Below are positions 55,807 through 64,000 of a stretch of DNA of 64,000 nt, piece after piece (the stretch's first letter is position 1; every line of letters starts with the position of its first letter). The position numbers and the translations under genes were made by a program. The stretch is from Rhizophagus irregularis (taxonomy: Eukaryota > Glomeromycota > Glomeromycetes > Glomerales > Glomeraceae): positions 3,658,001-3,722,000 of the forward strand of contig NC_089432.1 in assembly GCF_026210795.1 (NCBI RefSeq), in the 5' to 3' direction. The notes under the pieces are model-generated. The model had not been told where the DNA came from and made no database searches. It saw nothing but the letters and a program-made list of their open reading frames with translations.

Positions 55807-56639
55807 AGCAAATATCATTTATATTGATATATATTCTTGATACCTATATATAAAGTATATTACGATTGGTTTATCAAATATGATCGATTAACTCAATTTA
55901 TCCAATTCTATTAATAATACAATATTTAAACATTGGTATTAATAATATATAAAAGTTTTGGCCAAGCCTGGCCAAACAGCCAAGTATCAACATGCAACTG
56001 GAATCTTAATAAAATTATTATTGGAAATCTTGATTACGGAATTTATATTTTAGCAAGAAAATATCTAGTTCTAGTTGATCAATAAATGTAATCTTTGGTC
56101 CAAAATTAGAGTGAATGTAGGCGAATTAATTGATCATCATACTTGATCGTAATTAAACTTTTGTTGTCCAAATGTAAATCAATTGATGTTATGCAGTAGA
56201 AATTATTGAACCAATAAAACGAATGAGTCAAACCATCTTTGTAAATTGAAATAATTTAACCCTATGATATCAAATAATAGTCTAATGTGGTACCTTACCT
56301 TTGAGAAAAACTTTTGATTGTCATATCACAGTTTACATTCAATTTGTTATCTGTTATTTCAAATTTTTTGATTATCAAGTATCCACATGACATAAATTGC
56401 ATTTTTTTGATTGATATTCAATAACTGCTGACAATGATTGGTTTTATTGAATGCTCTATAATTTTTACACAAGTATTCAGAAGAAAATATCGAATTAAAG
56501 TTAAAGTTTCAACAAACATAATTTCATTATTTCATATAAAGTTTTCAACCATGGCGAGGTAGCGCCTGAGGGCACTTTAGTCGAGCATTAAATAAAAATA
56601 TGGAAATACTTTCGGAGAGAAATCAGATTGTCGTGATCT

Positions 56640-57125
56640 GCCGTTTTTTATCATGCGTTAGCGTGGAACCTCTAAAGATGAGAAATTGATCCCGCAATTT
56701 CTTGTTCTAGAAGTTTGATCATTTGTATGATGTACTTGAACAATAGAATAATGTCAGTGTTACCCCTCATTTTTGGTAAGTTTGTTTTTAAAATATTTTC
56801 TTTTTGTTAATTAATCAATTTAAAAAAAAATAGTTATGTAGAGGAATTTTATCCACTCCTTTTGAATAAACCGGATCTAGCTACACTTTAGTTACAGGAG
56901 CTAGAATACCATCAGGTATCACAGATTACTTTAAACGGTTTCAGTAATATGGAATATGAAATAATTTAATGAGCATTTAATAATCGCAAAAACTTTGTTC
57001 CTGAGAGTTTACTACCATTTCAAAATTTGCCAAGTTGGTTCCATTTTCCTGAAGTAACCTAAAGGCGAAATTATTAAAATTAGTTCAACATCTGATAAAG
57101 AAGAATTCGAAAAAATATGCTTAAT
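56640..57125 (+). pseudogene. short-chain dehydrogenase, copy 3 (remnant)
   Basis: Exons 1 and 2 are missing. Recognisable pieces are 'gaagtttgatcatttgtatgatgt' (exon 3, about 56710), the exon 3/4 border with gaggaattttatccactcc (56841), 'ggatctagctacacttta' (56873) and the last codons before tatgcttaa (57115). Many deletions destroy the frame. It is the oldest or fastest-decaying of the three copies. Confidence 0.6.
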
Positions 57126-59036
57126 TTAATGAAATATTTACAATTACAATTTGTAGAGTTGTGATATTATATAACACAAAATTGATAACAAATGTTATAT
57201 AATGACACGTTATATAATGTTGTTATATAACACGACGTTACGTAACGGTTTATGTGTTATACAACTGTTATATGCCCATCTCTATCAAATATATATATAC
57301 TGTACCGTATATATATATATGTACGTACATATTACTATCGTTCGCTTTTATTGTGATTTTTATATTGATTATATTGATAATATTGACAATAAAATATACT
57401 GCTGATATTTACTTGTATGTAAAAGTATAAACATACATATATATATTATATTATATCGATTGGTTAACTCGATTTATCCAAATTCTAATAACATTTAAAA
57501 ACGAAATTAATTACTATCATACTAATAATATGTAACCAGTTTTAGAACAGATACATTAAATGAGTTGATAACTAATCTATTATAAGAAATTATATTAAGG
57601 GGTATTGTGAACTTGAAAGAACAAGATGTTAGCATTTAACTACGGCCAAGAGATTTCTTGGCAATTTCAACATTTCGTCAAAATATTAATGGTAATCTTG
57701 ACCACGGAAAATTTTTATTCCTAGTTGATCAATTTGTTTTATACGGAGATGTACCACCCCAAAAATCTTAGTTCCAAGAATTAAAGTTAATGTAGGCTTC
57801 GGATGATAACCCATTTATATACTACTAGATCAGTAAATAACTAATACTTATTGTGGCGTAGTATCAAAGCGTGATGGAATAAAATTTGTACGTAGGCGCG
57901 GCAAAATTTATTTGCGGTGGATTAATTAAAGGATTACAACTCAAACCTCGATGCACTGATACCTTATGTACCAAAAATTGCATGTACCGATAAATTTTCC
58001 ATATCCCATTTCACAATTAATAAAAAAAATTCTCATTGTACCGATGTTATATGTAATCTCTCAATGTATCATATACTGATACTTTTCTTCTGTCTCTTTA
58101 TAATAATGTATAAGTAACATGTACCGATATTTTGTTATAGTAAATTTAAAAAATTTTGCGCCATCTTAATTCCGGTCAGTTTTGGCTTAGCACAAACTAT
58201 AATCTGGGCCACATTATGGTCTATTGATTATCGCTAACGCCTTCATTATTCTCTAAGTTTATCCGAAGTTGGTCATAACGAACGATTAACTGTAACGAAA
58301 AAAATGATGATGCCTACATTACAAGTGTCATCATTAAAACATAATGAATATGTTGGTTAGTAGTAGTTTTATGACGGCTTATTTAGATATATACAAGAAT
58401 CAGTAAAATATAATAATGTCTTCCCATATGTTTCTTGTCAACGAAATTACTACCCTAGATATGACGTTATTTGTCAGAATAAATATCGTCAAAATATTAA
58501 ATATCAATCCCATCATGTTAGTTAATAAATATTATATAGTCTTATTTCGAAAATATTTTCAAGAATTACTAGTTTTTGTACTGTATCAATATAATCATGG
58601 AAAAATATGGTGTTATCTCGAAATCCCCTTGGGAATTCCTTCCAGAAATTCTGACTATAATTTACATCATGTGGAAGTTCTGTGTTTATTCTGTTATGTT
58701 AAAATTTTTACATTAAAATACAATACTAAAGGAATAGCACTATGTAATAATAGAGTCTAACATAATATGTTTTGCATAGTAAACCACAAATGACCCAATT
58801 TTATTTGACTCAGCAATGTGATACAGAATTTCTTTTATTCTTACAACTAGTAATATGTATCTATGGTAACAACCACCTACTTTGCAAAGAAGAAATTTAA
58901 ATACTAAATAAGAAAAGTAAGCAATTTAGATAAAATATAAATGTGGTATAAAATAAGGTTAGTATTATTTTATAGGTATTTTTTTATAATCTTATGTTGC
59001 TTTTTACTAAATTCATTTGCTTCTTCCTTAGCAATT
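57126..59036. other. AT-rich intergenic region
   Basis: About 57435-57560 still matches the DNA after SDR copies 1 and 2 (cgattggtt...aactcaattt), so the third duplicated unit reaches at least this far. At 57955-58130 the motif atgtaccgata recurs four times in both simple and inverted forms. An open frame at 58416-58760 has no recognisable features and I do not call it. Confidence 0.4.
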
Positions 59037-59291
59037 CTATCTTACCAAATTTTCCCTTTTTTCTTCAAATATTGGTTTTGTTATTTTTATTTTGGTATTA
59101 CAAAATAAAATACAAATAATTTGACCTATATTATCCTGTTCCACTTTGATATTTTCAATGTCAGATTTCACAAATATACTTATGGACAAAATATAATTAA
59201 TGAAATAAATAGAATTAACACTATCTATATCAACTGAAACTATTTTGTCATTACAAGTATATATAAGATATAAGGATATTATAAATGGCAT
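59037..59291 (-). pseudogene. possible gene fragment, unknown family
   Basis: The minus-strand frame contains DKIVSVDIDSVNSIYFINYI, SIFVKSDIENIKVEQDNIGQ and ITKPIFEEKRENLV, then a stop. The mix of residues (Val, Asp, Gln, Glu) is more gene-like than neighbouring frames, and further Lys/Glu codons follow the stop. No family recognised. Confidence 0.3.
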
Positions 59292-62200
59292 ATTATAATA
59301 ATATAACTAGAGGTCCAAATCAATTAAATTTATTGTTAATTGATTATTTGGTCAATCTGATTATATAGAATCATTTAGATGATCTGATTAATTGACAATT
59401 TAAATATTCTGGATTTTGTAAAGTTTTTCTTTTTTTTTTAATAAACTAACTTAGGTTAAAGAGGTAAATATTTTGAAAGAGGTCTTAAAAAAAGTTTTTT
59501 TTATATATTTTTTGACATTTTTTCTTATGTAAAAATGGGTTTTAATCGATTTAATTAGTACTATATCACATAACTAATGATTAGCAAATTCTGCAAATCG
59601 GTGGATATATAAGCTCAAAAATAAATATAAATTACAGAAGTATTAGGTTTAAAAAATAAGAAACAATGTTGGCTATTATATTTGATAATTATTTATTACT
59701 TTTTTTAATAAATAAAATTGTTTTTTTAATTATTATTATTCTTTTATAATAGAAAACTATGAGAGAAAATCTTTATAAAAAGAATGTTAATTTTAACTTC
59801 AGTTATAGATTTTAAAAATACATGATAATTTTACAAATCATTTATGCTGTAAATAGATTCTTTGCTAAGAAAATAACCTTCTGAAAAATTTTTTAACTAA
59901 TTTTAAAGTTAATCTCATTATTGTGTTCTACTTATTCTAAAAAATGGAAAACAATAAAACTTTTAATTTTTATTGAAAAGTTTATAAAAAGACATTTTCT
60001 TAATAAAGAATTTATTAATGTTAAATTTTAATTTTTTTTTTTAAAAAAAGTATATAAAAATTAACTTTATTATTATATTGCAATTTGCAGTTTAAAAAAA
60101 AAGTGCCAGATTTTTCTGTAACTTACTAGAAATTAGGCTATTCGATTTTCATATATTTGCCGAATATATGATCTTTTTTGTTTTTTAGCTGCAGCTTTTT
60201 CCTTTTTCTTCTCAATCTTAGCTATAAAAGAGATGCTAATCAAAACAGATGCAGGTTAGGTGGTACTGGTGGTCAGTTTATTTCCATTATTTCATGTTTT
60301 TTTATTTATAATAGATTATTATTTGAAAAAAAAAGAAAGTTGATTTAAAAAATAAATCAAAAGAGCTTCTTTTTCATATGACCTTTAAAATCATATAATT
60401 AATCTTTAGAACCATATAATAATATAAATAAACAAGAATATAATTAGAAAAATCAGAAACTTCACCCTTTGACCTTTAGAACCACTAATAATAAAAATAG
60501 GTAAGATCAAAATAACATAATAATAATCTAGAAAATCAGAATAATATTTAAAGAAAAAGAAGTAGAAAATCTAAATCAAGATAATTAACTAATATTCGAA
60601 AAAAAAACTCAAATTATTAATAATAATAAATCATATTGTATTAGATACAATTAACTATTAATTTTTAACAAAAAATATAATTAATAACAAAAAGGAAAAT
60701 TCACTTTTTAAGTTTTTTTAGAATTATAATATCATATTAGATATAATTAACTATTAATTTTTAACAAAAAAATATAATTAATAACAAAAAGAAAAATTTA
60801 CTTTAAGTTTTAATTACATAATTGTGATTTTTAATGCTAATCAGATTTATTATTTTATGATATCTAAAAATAGCTTAGTATAAATATATATTGTCACTTA
60901 TATCTAAAAATAACTAAATACAGATAATAAATTTATTTATATTTATCATTTATTATTTGTTTTTCATTTCTTTCTCATTTTTTCACAATACTTATTCTTT
61001 ATTTTTTCAACCTTAAACTTTTCTCTTCTAGGACTTTATTACTTTAATAAAATACTTTTACTTTTCTTAAATATGATACATATTTTTATCTAAATATATA
61101 TGTAATTATGTATTTCTACATAATTAAATAAAGCTGTAAACAAGTATAACAATATTTATTTATTAATTTTTTTGAGAAAGAATTTTTTACAGTAGAATAG
61201 TTTATTAAACAGGTATTACGCTAAAATATATCCTCATGTTTTATATTATTTTCAATTTTAGTGTAATTGGGATCAACTATAAATATATTTGTTAGGCAAA
61301 AAATATCTTTTGACCCTATCTATACAACTTACTTTCTTAACTTACATAATATAATAGAATGGCTGATAGAAAAGAAGCAGATGTGAAGAAATATATATTA
61401 TACAACATAATGCTTCTTATTTGCAAATATCTTAATAAACTGAAATAGGTGATTTTTCAAAAAGTTGAAAAGATAATAATATGAGAAGGGCCAAGAATGT
61501 AATTTTTGCGTCTATTAATAACAAGTATTTTAAAGAATAATAAAGGTTAAATTATTCAATAGATATCTATCAATCTTTAATATATATATATATATATATT
61601 GTAGATAAGATTTATAAAGTTATTTTTATTTTATAATATTACTAATTATATCTTTTTACTTCATATAAATAGTATATCTTTTTGTATAATATTTTTTTGA
61701 TAAATTTTGCCTCTTATTATTATATAGTAAATATCAAAATAAGTTTTTTTAATAATTGTATAATTGTAATTTTTTTTTTATATTTTAAAATTTATTTATT
61801 TCATTTCATATAGAATCAAATATATATACAAACTGTTATTAAAATATAATTAAACCATATTTTTAATGTTATATTTACTGTATATATATATTAAAAATGT
61901 TATTAAATACTTATTAAAATGTAGATGATTTATTATTAAATTATTATTAAAATATATTTTTAACATCATATTTATATATTAAAAAGGCCATTAAAATGTA
62001 AAATATTATTTTATCTTAATTAAAATAACCTTAATACAACTAAAAATGTATGTTATTTCTAATTAAATCATATTATAAATACATTATTAAATCTATAATA
62101 AATGAGGATCTTTTTAAGGGATCTTTAAGAATCCCAAATTTACCATTAAGGAATCCTTAAGGATATTTATCATTATATATTTTTTTATTTATTAATAGAT

Positions 62201-63041
62201 TTATTAGTTAATTTATTTATTATAAGATTTTTGGAATTCCTAGGGTTCCATGTCCCAAAAAATTTACTGATGTATGAATATAGATTAGAATTTTCTTGTT
62301 TTTTTTTCATTTACACCTTTATTTAATTCCAGAGTGTAAGATGTATATTCTCCTCCAAAAACAATTTTATAAATGGATCTAAGTAATAAACATTTGTCCA
62401 AAACCAAAACCTTATGCTTATTTTTGGTTTCTTTTTGTTTTGATGATACCAGAAGCTTGTCTTTACTAAGAGAAAAGAAAATAAAATTTATTATTATTCT
62501 AACAGATAATTCCTATGTTTTTTTGATAATTTTCTGTAAGCTTACATGTAGTTAAATATGCGATAAGCTTTTTTTTCCAATTCACCATCATTGTTTAGTT
62601 ACAAAGTTATAATTCAATCCAATGAAAAGTTGTTTGTTGCTTTATAGAAGGTGATTAAGAGTGAATCCGTTAAAATAGGTTGTATAATTTTATGTGGATT
62701 CGAATTAAGAACTTGACACCATTCAGAGTAGGGATCTAAAATATAATGGAGAAATTAATTCAGTACATATTCACAACAGATATTTTTTGGAATACTTTCA
62801 ACAATTCGAATGTGTTATTCCACATTAATTTGTTTCTCTCCGCCTAACACTTGCTATCAATTGTCTTTGATACTCCTTAAATTTTTATATATTTAAGGGT
62901 ATAACTAAAAAAAGTAAAATGATATGCTACTAACAAGAATTTATCTGTAATTTTCTCCATGCCTACTTCCCACTAAAACGCAAAAATAATATAACTTAAA
63001 TACAATAAATGGAATCTAAAGTTCAGTTACTACCATATACC
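59292..63041. other. very AT-rich intergenic region
   Basis: No gene supported. It includes a two-copy tandem duplication of ~95 bases (about 60630-60720 and 60722-60815, core ttaactattaatttttaac), (ta)n at 61580-61600, repeated tattaaaatgt-type units at 61830-62000, and a short inverted pair, ccttaagg / ctttaagaatcc, near 62120-62165. Confidence 0.45.
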
Positions 63042-63560
63042 TCATTTAATGAACTGAATATTATTTGCTGTTCTAATTCTTCTAGATCATCATGTTTGAT
63101 TTCTATTATTTCGTTGGAATCACTATCATTGGGAATATTATTTTCCTGATAACATTGTCATTGCAAGAGCGAAAATATTCAGCAAGGTAATCCAAGGTTA
63201 TCTCGGTATAAATCCTTAATAAGATAATTACACTAGATTCGCCCATTTCGTCACTTGAACATTCTCAAGTTGTAGTCTCATAATCGGGAGTATCAACATT
63301 TGCTAAATTCAACTAGATCACAACGCATATGATATGCCAGTACGGAAATTCGACTTACGAGCCTAATTATTATATAGTCAATACCAAAATACCTCCGTAT
63401 GACTACTAATTTCTACTTCAACATCATGTTCATCGAATATTGCGATTCATTTTGATTTATTAGTGGAAGAATCGAACCTTTGGCGGTTTTAATCTGTTAT
63501 CAACATCAGTATCCACGTGAAATCCTTATTATCTGTAAATAGTAAAGATTCGTGTGGATC
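63042..63560 (-). pseudogene. decayed gene for an acidic protein, unknown family
   Basis: On the minus strand, pieces in shifting frames read VDTDVDNRLKPPKVRF (about 63515-63465), IFDEHDVEVEISSHTEVF (about 63440-63390), VDTPDYETTT-stop-ECSSDEMGESS (about 63300-63235), and SDSNEIIEIKHDDLEELEQQ followed by IIFSSLNE (63130-63047) before a GTATAT donor. Acidic, Ser-rich composition is consistent across pieces. At least one stop and two frameshifts intervene. Function unknown. Confidence 0.4.
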
Positions 63561-64000
63561 CTTCCCACCTCAGCGAATCAAAAAATTTTACTAAGCCGCA
63601 TAATTTTTATCTAATATTTATTTTGCTTTATATAATTTATCAACTTATTATTCAATTAGAAAAAAATATTTTATTAAATTAAACGTCCTAATCTAACATA
63701 TTTTATCACAAAATGTTAAGAATAAATTTGTAAATAGTAAAAAAACTTCGATATTCAAAATATTCAACCATGCCATGATGTAATTCACTATCCTATTCAA
63801 ATCCATAATCTAAATCTTAAAACGAAATATTTTAATAAACGAAACAGTTCTATTTTTCAATTACCAATTCTGCCAAAAAAAGGACAGTGGAACTTTACTT
63901 AAATTTCCTTATGTAATTAAAATTATGAGAAGGAGGCTTGTTAAAGTTCAAAAATTCAAACATCCTCCAGTTTTAGTTGCGAAATTCCTAAAAAAAAAAA

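Noticed and set aside
58416-58760. 114-codon open frame
   Set aside because: Composition follows the AT-rich background and no motif or splice context supports it.

Overview
The window looks like nuclear DNA of an arbuscular mycorrhizal fungus, most likely Rhizophagus (Glomeromycotina). It is very AT-rich, its genes carry short GT-AG introns, and it is packed with decayed transposons of kinds common in that genus: tnp2-type and pogo transposases, FAR1-type MULEs, Helitrons and DUF3504 tyrosine recombinases. This assignment rests on recognised protein families and base composition; no database was searched. Only three host-type loci are convincing: a candidate small secreted protein (5.9-6.3 kb), a Pcl-type cyclin (45.8-48.1 kb) and a short-chain dehydrogenase (54.7-55.7 kb) with two decayed neighbours.

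0-6.5 kb: a decayed SAM-domain-like gene, then a broken tnp2-type transposase split by a full-length 1.94-kb ORF1-only retroelement (copy A, 17-bp target duplication), a 282-bp hAT-like MITE and the candidate secreted-protein gene. 6.5-14.9 kb: one pogo-like transposon (CAGTCA termini, TA target) that has absorbed a hAT-like element, ORF1 element copy B, and a second CAGTCA element that itself holds ORF1 element copy C. Copy C has an intact 501-codon frame. 15.3-17.1 kb: a multi-exon DUF3504/Crypton-like tyrosine recombinase. 17.3-20.6 kb: a tandemly duplicated hairpin-forming element, an unrecognised multi-exon gene, a minisatellite, a foldback element and a second tyrosine-recombinase fragment.

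20.9-31.6 kb: a tRNA-derived SINE whose 3' part resembles that of the ORF1 element, two MITEs, a decayed Helitron (HUH Rep plus Pif1 helicase, with a candidate CTAG terminus) and a nearly intact MULE (FAR1, MULE, SWIM and zinc-knuckle domains, one frameshift). 31.6-42.2 kb: a second, diverged and broken ORF1 lineage, long T-rich tracts and several TIR MITEs. 42.6-48.1 kb: the cyclin locus. 49.5-57.1 kb: gene fragments, then a triplicated SDR segment in which only the middle copy is intact. 57.1-64 kb: AT-rich DNA with a few fragments.

The window is mostly a record of transposon invasion and decay. Target-site duplications and interrupted frames allow a relative order of insertions to be read. 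Many frames are closed by TGA where an arginine codon (CGA) is expected, a pattern that fits deamination of methylated CpG. The most unusual item is the 1.94-kb retroelement: three full-length copies of almost equal length, each with its own target duplication, an RRM-like ORF1 and no reverse transcriptase.
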